Notes under the pieces: model-generated | Seen by the model: only the letters and a program-made list of their open reading frames with translations | Databases searched by the model: none | What the model was told of the DNA's origin: nothing | Assembly: GCA_047627515.1 (NCBI GenBank) | Contig: JBLHTU010000008.1 | Location: 1 to 45,864, forward strand | DNA length: 45,864 nucleotides | DNA from: JAYPLE01 sp047627515 | GTDB lineage: Bacteria; Bacteroidota; Bacteroidia; Cytophagales; Cyclobacteriaceae | Reading direction: 5' to 3' | Part shown: positions 1 to 8,721 of the stretch, piece by piece | How positions within the stretch are numbered: position 1 is the first letter of the stretch | Layout of the letters: the number at the start of each line of letters is the position of its first letter | Made by a program: the position numbers and the translations under genes

Positions 1-376
1 ACATAGTCCCGTTTTTTTCCGATGAATCGGTTCCAGCCCCGGAGATAAAAATAAATGTAGGTTGTTGATTGGCCCTCAAAAAGGCTTGCGCAAATCTAAT
101 GGTGTATTTATGAGTGATGACGGTATACTGCGCTTCATTTAACCCTGCAGATGTTATGCCCACACAATAGAAGCAGATATCATAACCTGTGAGTGTATCA
201 GCAAGATCAGTGAAGTCTAAGAAGTCTTCATGCAGTATCTCTGTTAGCTTGGGATCTTGCCTGCGCTCTGGTCGTCGGTTTATGAGTAGCACGTGTTCGA
301 TCCCCGTGTTTTCCAGACATTCGATCAGTACAGCCTGCCCGATCATTCCAGATGATCCTAAGATGACTGCTTTCAT
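1..376 (-). CDS. NAD(P)-binding Rossmann-fold protein (atypical SDR/epimerase-like), partial
   Basis: The reading frame begins with ATG at 376 and is still open at the window edge, so 125 N-terminal residues are visible and the C-terminus is missing. It starts MKAVILGSSGMIG, a beta strand followed by the GxxGxxG dinucleotide-binding loop of Rossmann folds. Further on come a basic stretch (INRRPERR) that would suit NADP and a strand ending FISGAGTDSS, as in NAD-dependent epimerase and NmrA/HTATIP2-like atypical SDRs. The active-site region lies beyond the edge, so the substrate cannot be inferred. It is followed downstream on the same strand only by the window end; upstream 148 bp separate it from the MscS gene. 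The Rossmann fold is clear, the family assignment moderate. Confidence 0.75.
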   Translation of the reverse strand, partial: MKAVILGSSGMIGQAVLIECLENTGIEHVLLINRRPERRQDPKLTEILHEDFLDFTDLADTLTGYDICFYCVGITSAGLNEAQYTVITHKYTIRFAQAFLRANQQPTFIFISGAGTDSSEKNGTM

Positions 377-524
377 ACTATTCTTATGTGCCTTTGTAAT
401 AAATCACTGCAACTAGTTACTGACGATTTACTAAAGTACCAAAATATTGAATGAATCAAATAAGATCGGGGCATAAGCTCCGGTGTAGTGTCCACAATGT
501 CATGATATTCTTTAATGATAATCC

Positions 525-1358
525 TTACTTCTGCTGGTGAACATGAACATCCATTTGTGGGAACGGAATGTTGAGTCCTTCAACTTCAAATCCTTTGTAG
601 ACTTTTTCATTCATGTCAAAGAATACACCCCAATAGTCTGCCGGATCTACCCAAGCTCGGACAACAATATTGACAGAGCTGTCACCCAAAGCTGAAAGAC
701 CAATAAAGACTGCAGGATCTTTCATGATGCGTGCATCTTCATCCACGTATCTCGTCAATACTTCTTTCGCTTTGTCATAGCTGTCTCCGTAACCTATTCC
801 AAAGGTCCAGTCCACTCTACGAGTAGCTTCACTACTGAAATTAGTCAATGACCCGTTGGCTAAACTACCATTAGGAATGATGATCCGTTTGTTGTCTGGC
901 GTGTTTAAAATCGTATTAAAGATCTGTATTTCCTTAACGGAACCCATATATCCAGCACCGTCGATAAAATCTCCAACTTTGAAAGGTTTGAAAAGCAAGA
1001 TCATGACACCAGATGCGAAATTTTGCAAAGTGCCCTGTAATGCAAGACCAACTGCCAAACCAGCCGCACCAAGGATAGCGACAAAGGAAGTCATCTGGAC
1101 ACCGACCATACCCACGACCGAAATAAAGAGCATTATTTTTAGGATCCAGCCAAAAAGTGTCGTTAAGAATGGCGCCAAGGATGGATCGATGTCTCTTGCT
1201 TTCAGTGCTCTTTTCATGCCTTTTAAGAAGATGCCAATGATCCAAAGCCCTGCGATGAGCGACACAAGAGCCAGGAGGAATGTGGGAGCATATTCAAGGA
1301 TCATCTGTCCGAACTGCTCTGTATATTTTTGAATTTGATCAGGTGATATGCTTTCCAT
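525..1358 (-). CDS. Small-conductance mechanosensitive channel, MscS family
   Basis: 277 residues, close to the 286 of E. coli MscS. Three hydrophobic helices are visible: about 22-46, 64-86, and a Gly/Ala-rich pore-lining helix about 91-125 (AILGAAGLAVGLALQGTLQN). The beta domain with KVGDFI and IPNGSLANGSLTNFS follows, and the C-terminal alpha/beta domain ends in the family signature FPQMDVH. The protein should form a heptameric inner-membrane channel that opens under membrane tension and releases solutes during hypo-osmotic shock. It lies 70 bp downstream of the small gene that follows rlmD on the same strand, so it may be read from that transcript or from its own promoter. No odd features were seen. 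Confidence 0.95.
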   Translation of the reverse strand: MESISPDQIQKYTEQFGQMILEYAPTFLLALVSLIAGLWIIGIFLKGMKRALKARDIDPSLAPFLTTLFGWILKIMLFISVVGMVGVQMTSFVAILGAAGLAVGLALQGTLQNFASGVMILLFKPFKVGDFIDGAGYMGSVKEIQIFNTILNTPDNKRIIIPNGSLANGSLTNFSSEATRRVDWTFGIGYGDSYDKAKEVLTRYVDEDARIMKDPAVFIGLSALGDSSVNIVVRAWVDPADYWGVFFDMNEKVYKGFEVEGLNIPFPQMDVHVHQQK

Positions 1359-1428
1359 TTAAGCGATATGGTTTGTGATAATTGTATTAATAAATTCTTG
1401 CGGATTTAATTCTCTTCCGGCAAAATAG

Positions 1429-1791
1429 TTAATCAATTGGAAAAGGGATAAAAACCAGATTTGTGAATTTTTCCTCGACGATGAATAAGCAGCAATACTC
1501 ATCAGGGTCTTTGAAGACTGCCTTGAAATCTTCCTCATTCTCTATCAGTTCTCTTTGGAGAAATTCTTCCAGGAAGCTAATGTGATAATGCCATTCATTT
1601 CCCATCTGACCCATTTCATATAAACGGCCACCTATGGGAAGGTCATCTTTCGAAACTGGAAAGATTGGATAAGCCGATATTTTTCTCGTCCGCATTTGAT
1701 AAGAAGCCTCTTTGAGGAAATCAGAGACCTTCACAAAATCAGATGATATTTTACCTAGGTATTTAGGGTCTAGTTCGGGGTCGTTATTCAT
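1429..1791 (-). CDS. Conserved-looking hypothetical protein downstream of rlmD
   Basis: 120 residues with no signal peptide or membrane segment, acidic overall, so probably cytoplasmic. I do not recognise a domain. Notable features are a Pro-rich stretch (SAYPIFPVSKDDLPIGGRLYE), an aromatic centre (GNEWHYHISFLEEFLQ) and a hydrophobic C-terminus (CCLFIVEEKFTNLVFIPFPID). The start lies 5 bp after the rlmD stop, so the two genes are almost certainly co-transcribed. That tight coupling, the normal composition and the lack of stops support a real gene. Its function may relate to RNA modification by association only. Confidence 0.75.
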   Translation of the reverse strand: MNNDPELDPKYLGKISSDFVKVSDFLKEASYQMRTRKISAYPIFPVSKDDLPIGGRLYEMGQMGNEWHYHISFLEEFLQRELIENEEDFKAVFKDPDEYCCLFIVEEKFTNLVFIPFPID

Positions 1792-1796
1792 GTGTG

Positions 1797-3227
1797 TTAT
1801 TTAGCAATAAGTCTAACTATATTTTCAACATGATGCGTCTGAGGAAACATATCAACTGGCTGGACCTTGTCTACGATATAGTGGTCTTTCATCAATTCTA
1901 AATCGCGCGCTTGTGTAGCAGGGTTGCAGCTCACATAGATGATTCGCTTTGGTTTGATCCGTAGCATCGTTTCCACTACATTTTTGTGCATACCCGCTCG
2001 AGGAGGATCCGTGATAATCACATCTGGTCTGCCGTGCTTTGCTATGAAAGCATCATCCAGCAGCTCCTTCATGTCTCCTGCATAAAATTTTGTATTGTTG
2101 ATGTTGTTTAATTCTGCATTCACTTTAGCATCTGCTACAGCTTCCACAACCGATTCTATGCCGATGACTTCTTTGACCTGAGAAGCGACATAATTGGCAA
2201 TGGTTCCGGTTCCTGTGTAGAGATCGTATACTAATTCATCAGGTTGAAGCGCGGCCATCTCTACCACTCGGTCGTACAGTACTTTGGCCTGTTCGGAATT
2301 GGTTTGGAAAAATGATTTGGGTCCAACCCTAAAGGACAATTCACCCATTTTTTCTGTGATATACGACTGACCAGAAAAGGTCACAACAGGTAGATCAAAG
2401 AACGTCTCATTCTTTTTTTCATTAATCACATAGAGCAGAGAAGTGATCGTAGGAAAAGCTTCGTCTAAGAACTTCATCACCTTGTCGATATCCGCACCTT
2501 CATTAGCTCCAAATTGGACCAGGACCATAACCTCTTTGGTGGCAGTGATTCGAATGATCAGATTCCTGAGTAGTCCTAGGTTATTTCTGATATTGTAGTA
2601 AGACAGCCCTTCCTGATCAGCAAATTCCTTCAGGGCATTTCTGATTGAGTTGGATGGATCCTCCTGCAAGTGGCAATGCTCTATGTTTAGGATTTTGTCG
2701 AACATTTTAGGAATATGAAAGCCTAAGGCTGTACGTGACAGCTCGTTGCCCTCGTCGATTTCCTCTCGGGTGAGCCACCTGCTATCGCTAAAAGTATACT
2801 CCATCTTATTTCGATAGTACGTCGCAGAAGGGGCTCCCTGTATTGGCTGAAATTCTGGGAGCTCGATGGTAGAGAGCTTTTGCAAGTTGTCTTGTACGTG
2901 CTTGGCTTTGTGCGCAAGCTGCGCTTCGTAGGTGATATGCTGCCACTTGCAGCCACCACAGGTTCCAAAATGCTTGCATACGGGATCAATTCGATCCTCT
3001 GAGGCCTGACTGAAAGAGCTGATTTGTCCAATCAAGAAATTCTTCTCTCTACCGATGATGTCTACATTGACAATGTCACCGGGTGCTCCACCCTTCACGA
3101 ATACAACCATACCGTCCTTCCGGCCGACAGCTCTGCCGTCCGACGAAATACCGGTGATTTCCAATGCTTCAATTGGATCGATGTGTTTTTTCCTTTTTCT
3201 GGCCATTAACTCTTTCTGTATTGCCAT
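1797..3227 (-). CDS. rlmD: 23S rRNA (uracil-5-)-methyltransferase RlmD-like
   Basis: 476 residues with the full RlmD/TrmA architecture. An N-terminal TRAM-type RNA-binding domain (about 15-72) is followed by the four cysteines expected to hold a [4Fe-4S] cluster (C84, C90, C93 in CKHFGTCGGC, and C175 in EHCHL). A SAM-binding motif YDLYTGTGT lies near 334, TDPPRAGMH near 406, and the catalytic nucleophile is Cys434 in YVSCNP. Enzymes of this family methylate C5 of a uridine in 23S rRNA (U1939 in E. coli). Bacterial homologues can also act on U747, so the exact position is not certain. An alternative start, Met8, is possible. The downstream 120-aa gene is 5 bp away. Confidence 0.92.
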   Translation of the reverse strand: MAIQKELMARKRKKHIDPIEALEITGISSDGRAVGRKDGMVVFVKGGAPGDIVNVDIIGREKNFLIGQISSFSQASEDRIDPVCKHFGTCGGCKWQHITYEAQLAHKAKHVQDNLQKLSTIELPEFQPIQGAPSATYYRNKMEYTFSDSRWLTREEIDEGNELSRTALGFHIPKMFDKILNIEHCHLQEDPSNSIRNALKEFADQEGLSYYNIRNNLGLLRNLIIRITATKEVMVLVQFGANEGADIDKVMKFLDEAFPTITSLLYVINEKKNETFFDLPVVTFSGQSYITEKMGELSFRVGPKSFFQTNSEQAKVLYDRVVEMAALQPDELVYDLYTGTGTIANYVASQVKEVIGIESVVEAVADAKVNAELNNINNTKFYAGDMKELLDDAFIAKHGRPDVIITDPPRAGMHKNVVETMLRIKPKRIIYVSCNPATQARDLELMKDHYIVDKVQPVDMFPQTHHVENIVRLIAK

Positions 3228-3350
3228 CTAAACCATCTTGCAAAATATGCAGTCTTATGGATGACAATGCAAAACTAGCAAACCAAATGATGTTGCACTC
3301 TGTGATCTTGAACTTTGTCTGTAAGTCGGCTACCTTAGTTGTTTGATGCT

Positions 3351-5921
3351 ATGAAATACTGCCTGATTTTCCTTTGTTTAGTAGCGCTTCCCTTGTCTGC
3401 ATTTCATATTGTGGGAGGGGAGATCGAGTTCATTACGATTAGGCCCGGGCAATATCAGATCAGGCTGATTCAATACTTTGATGAAGCGCAGAATCAAAAT
3501 CCAGGGCCAGATCCGCAGGTTCAAGTTTATATCTATCGGGCTTCAGATGATAGTCTAATGGCTATTCAAGTACTGCCCTTCCTGATCCAACAGAGTGTAG
3601 CTTATACCAATGAAGAGTGTTCTATACAGGAGTTACAGACAAGCAGAGTAGTATGGAGCGGAGACGTTAGTCTTGATCCACAGCTTTACGATGACCCTGA
3701 AGGTTATTATATCGTCTGGGAACGATGCTGTCGGAATAGTTCTATTGTCAATGTGGTAAACCCCATTGCAACAGGAATGACTTATTTGACCAGAATTCCG
3801 CCGCTGTGGCAAAATGAAGCACCTTTTATCAACTCATCACCTTCGTTGTTTCAACCTTTGAGCGACTATGCATGCCAAAATCAACTCTACTACATAGCGT
3901 TTACAGGGACTGATCCAGATGGAGATCAGTTAGTGTATAGCCTTGCTCAACCTTTAAATAGCTCTGCTTCGGTTGCTGTACCTATACCGAAACCAGACTC
4001 ATTACATTTTCCAGTCGCATTTGATCAAAATAAGGGTTATAGTGCTGAAAATATGATACCCGGTGCCCCTAAATTGGCGATTAGTTCAAGGGGCCTTTTG
4101 ACTGTTAATCCTTCAAGGGAGGGATTACATGTTTTTTCAGTGCTTGTCGAGGAGTTTAGGGATAATGTTAAACTAGGTCAAGTACAAAGAGACTTTCAGA
4201 TGCTTGTGTTACCTGCAATAGACTGCAGCCCGCCGGATCCTCCGCAAGTAGCCGTCAAGATTCCTGGTAATCCATTTTTTCAAGAGTCGGTTGATACGCT
4301 GAAGTATGCCTTCAATGAAGAGAAATGCTTTGAGTTTGTGGTGAAAAATATCACGCCAGGAGAAACGCTGACATTGCGAGCAGAGGGGGTGAATTTTGAT
4401 GGAGACATCAATGAGATTTTTAGTTTTAACCAATTCTTGGTGGGTGAAAAGCGAGATTCTTTGATTGTAGAGGTGTGCGCACCGGATTGTCCCCCGCTCG
4501 GCAATATGCCTTTTATTGTAGATCTAATTGCTGGAGACAATGCTTGTCCGTTGCCACAGCTGGATACCGTACGACTGGTGATGATAGTAGAGCCTCTGCC
4601 TAATAGCTTGCCAGTGACCACGCTGCAAGACAATCGAATTGTACTATCAGAAGGAAGTATTTATGAGTCTGCGTTTACAGTGACCGATGCAGATTTGGAT
4701 TCATTGTACGTCGAGATTAGTACGCCGGGAGTCCGAGACCCTGGTATTTATGGTTTTGAATCGATTATCGTTAGCAATGAGCCAGGAAGGTATGAGGGGA
4801 TCTTTAGATGGGATACTAGTTGTGAAAAGTATGAGTTTGAACTCCAACAGCGTTTTTTTGTGAAAGTCCGAGCGGATGATGGGGATTACTGCTTATTTGA
4901 CAATCCAAATTTTAATCTATTGGACATGAATGTCATATTGCCGAGCAATTCTTTACCAGAAGTCTTTGTGAAAGATGCTCCTCTTGAGGGATTAATTAGT
5001 CCAATCAATCAGCAAATTGAATTTGAGGTGGAGGGAATTGATCCTGAAGGTGATTTTTTAACCCTCGGTATGCTAGGCGATGGTTTTAATCCAGCTGCTT
5101 TTGGTGCAAGCTTAAGTGAAGGCTCTGGTTTAGGCACTGCTACGTCCACTTTTACCTGGTTTGCAGACTGCAATTTTACGTTTCCTGGAGAAGACAACAG
5201 CTTTACCTTTCTCTTTTTTGCTGCCGATCAGGAGTTTTGTGATGCAGGAGGGGCTGATACCATCAGATACACTATCCAGCTGGATATTCCTGACAACGAA
5301 AAACCAGTGATAAGTCCTCAGCAAACCTATGTGTTAGAGGTAAACGAACCCTTTGAGTTAGCGATTGAGGCTGTTGATTTGGATCCAAATGATGAAATAA
5401 CTCTTTCGTTTTTTAATGGAGAAAGACTACCGAGCTCTCCTTCATTGCGCTTTGATCCTGTATCTGGGACCGGGAGGGTCACCGGTATGTTGTCCTGGGT
5501 ACCCGAGTGTGACTTATTGGCTGGCAGTAAGTCCGCGGACTATAGTTTGGTTTTTCAAGTCCGGGATGATTTCTGTCCCGTGATTGCGCAGGACACGCTT
5601 AGGTTTAATTTTCAGATCGTAGAGACACGGGATCGTTTCGAAGGTTTCCTGCCTCCCAATGCATTTTCTCCCAACGGAGATGCACTCAATGAGCAGTTTA
5701 GGCTGTCTGATTCTAATGACCCTGCGCTCAACTTGCCCATCGATAATTGTAACGACGCTTTTGAGTACATCTCAATACATAATCGAGCTGGTAGGTCAGT
5801 CTTTTATTCAGAGGAAAGAGACTTTACGTGGGACGGAGGGGACTTTTCTTCGGGTGTATATTTCTATGTGATCAAGTATACCAAAACAGAGTACAAGAAT
5901 TATCTCCAATTGCTGCGATGA
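3351..5921 (+). CDS. Large secreted protein with CHU_C gliding/T9SS C-terminal domain
   Basis: 856 residues from the ATG at 3351; a TTG four codons upstream is a less likely start. A signal peptide (MKYCLIFLCLVALPLSA) precedes FHIVGGEIEF, an opening typical of large Cytophaga/Flavobacteria surface proteins. The middle is a run of beta-rich modules with repeated D-x-D-GD turns (TDPDGDQL, IDPEGDFL, VDLDPNDE), resembling cadherin/PKD-like domains. The last ~90 residues (LPPNAFSPNGDALNEQF ... WDGGDFSSGVYFYVI) are a gliding-motility-associated C-terminal domain (CHU_C). This directs export by the type IX secretion system and either surface attachment or release. The stop codon overlaps the next ATG as ATGA. 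The protein probably acts as an adhesin or structural surface protein; its ligand is unknown. Confidence 0.9.
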   Translation: MKYCLIFLCLVALPLSAFHIVGGEIEFITIRPGQYQIRLIQYFDEAQNQNPGPDPQVQVYIYRASDDSLMAIQVLPFLIQQSVAYTNEECSIQELQTSRVVWSGDVSLDPQLYDDPEGYYIVWERCCRNSSIVNVVNPIATGMTYLTRIPPLWQNEAPFINSSPSLFQPLSDYACQNQLYYIAFTGTDPDGDQLVYSLAQPLNSSASVAVPIPKPDSLHFPVAFDQNKGYSAENMIPGAPKLAISSRGLLTVNPSREGLHVFSVLVEEFRDNVKLGQVQRDFQMLVLPAIDCSPPDPPQVAVKIPGNPFFQESVDTLKYAFNEEKCFEFVVKNITPGETLTLRAEGVNFDGDINEIFSFNQFLVGEKRDSLIVEVCAPDCPPLGNMPFIVDLIAGDNACPLPQLDTVRLVMIVEPLPNSLPVTTLQDNRIVLSEGSIYESAFTVTDADLDSLYVEISTPGVRDPGIYGFESIIVSNEPGRYEGIFRWDTSCEKYEFELQQRFFVKVRADDGDYCLFDNPNFNLLDMNVILPSNSLPEVFVKDAPLEGLISPINQQIEFEVEGIDPEGDFLTLGMLGDGFNPAAFGASLSEGSGLGTATSTFTWFADCNFTFPGEDNSFTFLFFAADQEFCDAGGADTIRYTIQLDIPDNEKPVISPQQTYVLEVNEPFELAIEAVDLDPNDEITLSFFNGERLPSSPSLRFDPVSGTGRVTGMLSWVPECDLLAGSKSADYSLVFQVRDDFCPVIAQDTLRFNFQIVETRDRFEGFLPPNAFSPNGDALNEQFRLSDSNDPALNLPIDNCNDAFEYISIHNRAGRSVFYSEERDFTWDGGDFSSGVYFYVIKYTKTEYKNYLQLLR

Positions 5922-6367
5922 CCTTTAGAGAAGCGACAAGCGATGATCTTTCCGCAATTTTAAGATTACTAGCTGATGACCCTTTAGGAACAAAAAGAGA
6001 GTCTTTGAGCCACCGAGAGGATCGATATCAAGTAGCCTTTGATCGAATCTTAGAAGACCTCAACCAACAATTGATTGTGGTAACTACCGATCAGCAAGTC
6101 ATTGGTACTATGCAGCTAAGTTTCCTTCAGTATTTGACGTATCAGGGAGGTCTTCGCATGCAGATAGAAGCAGTCAGAGTGCATACAGACTTCCGGTCCA
6201 AAGGATTAGGAAAAGAGATGATCGCTTGGGCGATCAATAAGGCAAGAGAACAGAATGCTCATATGGTTCAACTTACATCGGATCTTGAACGACCAGAGGC
6301 GATTGCTTTCTACGAAAAACTGGGCTTTGTAGCCTCCCATGCTGGGATGAAGTTACACCTTGGCTAG
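5918..6367 (+). CDS. GNAT family N-acetyltransferase
   Basis: 149 residues from the ATG at 5918, which overlaps the stop of the CHU_C gene (ATGA). The longer frame starting at 5828 only reads through the neighbour's coding region and is rejected. MTFREATSDDLSAILRLL is a standard GNAT N-terminus. Motif A, the acetyl-CoA pyrophosphate loop, is VRVHTDFRSKGLGKEMI (R-x-x-G-x-G type, about 94-110), and motif B includes EAIAFYEKLGF. The acceptor substrate cannot be read from sequence. The 3' end overlaps the convergent PLP-enzyme gene by 15 bp. Start-stop overlap with the secreted protein implies translational coupling, although a functional link is not obvious. Confidence 0.9.
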   Translation: MTFREATSDDLSAILRLLADDPLGTKRESLSHREDRYQVAFDRILEDLNQQLIVVTTDQQVIGTMQLSFLQYLTYQGGLRMQIEAVRVHTDFRSKGLGKEMIAWAINKAREQNAHMVQLTSDLERPEAIAFYEKLGFVASHAGMKLHLG

Positions 6368-7513
6368 CGCCTGTTCAAGATCGGCAATGAGAACAGATGC
6401 TTCATCAAACCCTATGCTCAGGCGGATCCTTTCATTGATGATGTCTGGATTATCATAGTTTAGGGAATCTGCGACTGTCATCGCAGGAAATGCCAATGAT
6501 TCATAACTCCCCCATGAACATCCCAATTTGAATTTTTTGAGGCTATTAGCAAAGGCTACTATTCGTTGCTCATCATCTGTGTTTAAATCAATCGTAAACA
6601 AACCTCCTTTGCCTTTCAGGTACTTATCCGCTAGGTCGGACTGGGCAAAATCTTTAGCAAAAGGGTAGTAGATATTTTTAATCTTAGGATGGTTTTCGAG
6701 ATAAGAGAGTACTTGCTCCGTGGTTTCGCCGATGTGCTTGATGCGCATAGGCAGCGTTCTAAGCGATCGCAGCATCAGCCACGCGTCAAAAGGTGAGATG
6801 GCAGGGCCTAGGGTCATGTAGGTCGTCTGAAAGAGCTTAGTCATCATTTCCTCGCTGCCACAAATGATACCTGCGATCACATCGCTGTGACCATTGATAT
6901 ACTTAGTGGCAGAATGTACCATGATATCAATGCCGTGCGTAGCTGGTTTTTGCAAAAGCGGAGTTGCATAGCTATTATCAATGATGGTGATTATCCCTTT
7001 TGCTTTAGCAAAAGCTGAGATAGCGGCCAGGTCCTGCATTTCATAGGTCCAGCTATTGGGACTTTCCAGATAGATAACTTTCGTACGAGCTGTGACATGA
7101 GAAAGGAAGTCTTCGGTGCTCTCGCCAGCACAAAAACTAACTTCAATACCCATTTTTGGCAGTAGCTGATTTAGAAGTTTAGCACTCCAAGAGTAAGGTT
7201 TAGTGATACTTAGTACATGGTCTCCATGTTGGACATTGCCAAGAATAGCGGTTGATACGGCAGCACTACCACTCGCTACTACTAAGCAGCTTTCTGTTTC
7301 CTCAAGAGCCGCCATTTTTTGCTGCAGCTTCTGGACAGTTGGGTTCGTGCCACGACTATAAAATGGAATATCATTCTCGTGCTTGAGTGCTCGCTGCATA
7401 TCTGCTACGGTATCAAAAACGAAGTTTGAGGTTTGGTATAGCGCTGGGGATCCCGGTGTGCCAGAAAAGTTTTCTTCTTCCGCCAGGTGTAGAAGAATAT
7501 CGGATAGTTCCAT
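6353..7513 (-). CDS. Cys/Met metabolism PLP-dependent enzyme (cystathionine gamma-synthase/beta-lyase family)
   Basis: 386 residues, the usual length of trans-sulfuration enzymes. The PLP-binding lysine is K204 in VHSATKYINGHSDV, the diagnostic family motif. Other family landmarks are SRGTNPTV (about 53), VVASGSAAVSTA (phosphate-binding turn), YLESPNSW and the aspartate in IIDNSYATP. The reaction could be cystathionine gamma-synthase, cystathionine beta-lyase, or a methionine/cystathionine gamma-lyase; motifs alone do not separate these. It starts 8 bp after the TPR/SH3 gene on the same strand, so they form an operon. The 3' end overlaps the GNAT gene. Confidence 0.9.
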   Translation of the reverse strand: MELSDILLHLAEEENFSGTPGSPALYQTSNFVFDTVADMQRALKHENDIPFYSRGTNPTVQKLQQKMAALEETESCLVVASGSAAVSTAILGNVQHGDHVLSITKPYSWSAKLLNQLLPKMGIEVSFCAGESTEDFLSHVTARTKVIYLESPNSWTYEMQDLAAISAFAKAKGIITIIDNSYATPLLQKPATHGIDIMVHSATKYINGHSDVIAGIICGSEEMMTKLFQTTYMTLGPAISPFDAWLMLRSLRTLPMRIKHIGETTEQVLSYLENHPKIKNIYYPFAKDFAQSDLADKYLKGKGGLFTIDLNTDDEQRIVAFANSLKKFKLGCSWGSYESLAFPAMTVADSLNYDNPDIINERIRLSIGFDEASVLIADLEQALAKV

Positions 7514-7521
7514 AGTTAGAT

Positions 7522-8253
7522 TTAGATAGGTAAAATACGATGATTACGTATGTAGCCAACGCGTTCACCCCAAGAGATTTTGGTCCATATTTCGTCCCGA
7601 TCAAGGATCGTGACTTTGTGTCCTTTTTCTACCAACGTAATAGCCTCAGCTCCTGCCGAAGGCCCTAGCATGAGCGGCGTGTTGCCAGTCTGGATAATTC
7701 CTGTGCTTTTGTCTAGGAGCCCGTTTCCAAAGGTGAAAAGTAGTGCAAGCACACAAACCTGTAGTATAACAGGAGGGATAACGCTTAACTCGGCCTTTTG
7801 TCTCTTCCATGTAAGTACTGTGGACAAAGCCAGTATGGAAATTAAGAAAAGTACAATTTGAAGTTGATATTTACTGAAAAACCCGAGGATATAATCAACG
7901 TCACTATATTCGTATCCGCTTAGATTTTTGTTGTCTGCGAGCCCTGCTATTTTGGTTAAAACATCCCTATCTGCTGTCAATCGATAGTATTGATTGAGAT
8001 AATAGAGAGCTTGGACTTCTTGCTTCAAGCCTTCATAGATATAGGACATGCGTAGCAACATAGCCGGAGAAGACATTTTTTCTTGGTATAAGTCAACGTA
8101 AATGTCGAGCGCTTCTGTGTACTTTTTTTGTTCAAAAAGCGAATCTCCGGTAGATAGAGATAGGTTTTGACGGTCTAATTGATTAGGTTGAGCAGAGACA
8201 CAATAGAGTAACCCGAACAAGGCAATGCAGATATTCAAAAACTTATAGATCAT
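7522..8253 (-). CDS. TPR and SH3-domain membrane protein (BatE-like)
   Basis: 243 residues. A signal sequence (MIYKFLNICIALFGLLYCVSA) leads into two or three TPR-like helical hairpins (about 34-108: GDSLFEQKKYTEALDIY, then MLRMSYIYEGLKQEVQALYYLNQY). Two membrane helices follow (about 130-149 and 159-177), and the C-terminus is a bacterial SH3-like domain (about 190-243: EKGHKVTILDRDEIWTKISWGERVGYIRNH). This order resembles the BatE protein of Bacteroidota aerotolerance (Bat) operons, but no other bat genes are adjacent, so the label is only architectural. It is the first gene of a pair with the PLP enzyme (8 bp gap). Its role is probably in envelope protein-protein contacts. Confidence 0.72.
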   Translation of the reverse strand: MIYKFLNICIALFGLLYCVSAQPNQLDRQNLSLSTGDSLFEQKKYTEALDIYVDLYQEKMSSPAMLLRMSYIYEGLKQEVQALYYLNQYYRLTADRDVLTKIAGLADNKNLSGYEYSDVDYILGFFSKYQLQIVLFLISILALSTVLTWKRQKAELSVIPPVILQVCVLALLFTFGNGLLDKSTGIIQTGNTPLMLGPSAGAEAITLVEKGHKVTILDRDEIWTKISWGERVGYIRNHRILPI

Positions 8254-8359
8254 TTTTTTGATTTTGTAAAACAGAGTCCTAGTTTTGCATCCTCAATTTT
8301 AACAAAGGGGTTGCGAATCACCTAGACAAAAGTGATAAACTACTCTAAAAATTATTGAT

Positions 8360-8432
8360 GATTCGTTAGCTCAGCTGGTAGAGCATCTCCCTTTTAAGGA
8401 GAGGGTCCTGGGTTCGAGCCCCAGACGAATCA
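8360..8432 (+). tRNA. tRNA-Lys (UUU anticodon)
   Basis: 73 nt fold into a complete cloverleaf. The acceptor GATTCGT (8360-8366) pairs with ACGAATC (8425-8431). The D arm is TAGCTCAGCTGGTAGAGC, and the anticodon stem TCTCC/GGAGA carries the loop CTTTTAA (anticodon TTT). The T arm is CTGGG-TTCGAGC-CCCAG and the discriminator base is A. No CCA is encoded. A strong terminator hairpin follows at once. The 3' end of this gene is duplicated at 16222 and 16967, which marks it as an integration target. Confidence 0.97.
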
Positions 8433-8437
8433 CGAAC
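8423..8437 (+). repeat. Attachment-site-like repeat, copy 1 (left end, within tRNA-Lys)
   Basis: AGACGAATCACGAAC spans the acceptor strand and first trailer bases of tRNA-Lys. The same 15 bases occur at 16222-16236, and CCAGACGAATCAC (8421-8433) occurs again at 16967-16979. Proposed attL core. Confidence 0.65.
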
Positions 8438-8440
8438 TGA

Positions 8441-8470
8441 AAGCCGAATTCCTCTGAATTCGGCTTTTTT
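8441..8470 (+). terminator. Intrinsic terminator of tRNA-Lys
   Basis: Perfect 11-bp stem AAGCCGAATTC / GAATTCGGCTT (8441-8451 with 8456-8466), loop CTCT, then a T run. If the tRNA 3' end was re-supplied by an incoming element, this terminator is element-derived. Confidence 0.9.
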
Positions 8471-8556
8471 GCTGCTCTAAACTTTAGAAACGGTATTTTT
8501 CGGATAATCTTCAAATTCTCTTTAAACCGCTAAATACTGCAAAAAGCCGTTTTTTT

Positions 8557-8589
8557 TTGTACCGATCTTGTACCTGTCTTGATACCCAT
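8557..8589. repeat. Three tandem 11-bp repeats, candidate integrase arm sites (left)
   Basis: TTGTACCGATC, TTGTACCTGTC and TTGATACCCAT follow each other with an exact 11-bp period, 125 bp inside the tRNA end and 133 bp before the integrase remnant. A related pair with the same period lies near the right end (16897-16918). Helically phased short repeats next to an attachment site are what arm-type integrase binding sites look like; this role is inferred. Confidence 0.55.
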
Positions 8590-8721
8590 TTTATTTTTAT
8601 ATGCTACATCACTCTCTTCAGTGTGATATTTTTACTATTTCGGCTTATTATGGTAATTAATGGCTAATAACGTTTAGGTAAACCTGGCTAATTTTGTTGC
8701 TGTATTAAAACAATAGAAAAT

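Noticed and set aside
5828..5917. 30-residue N-terminal extension of the GNAT protein
   Set aside because: It lies wholly within the CHU_C coding region in another frame; the conserved GNAT N-terminus begins at the ATG at 5918.
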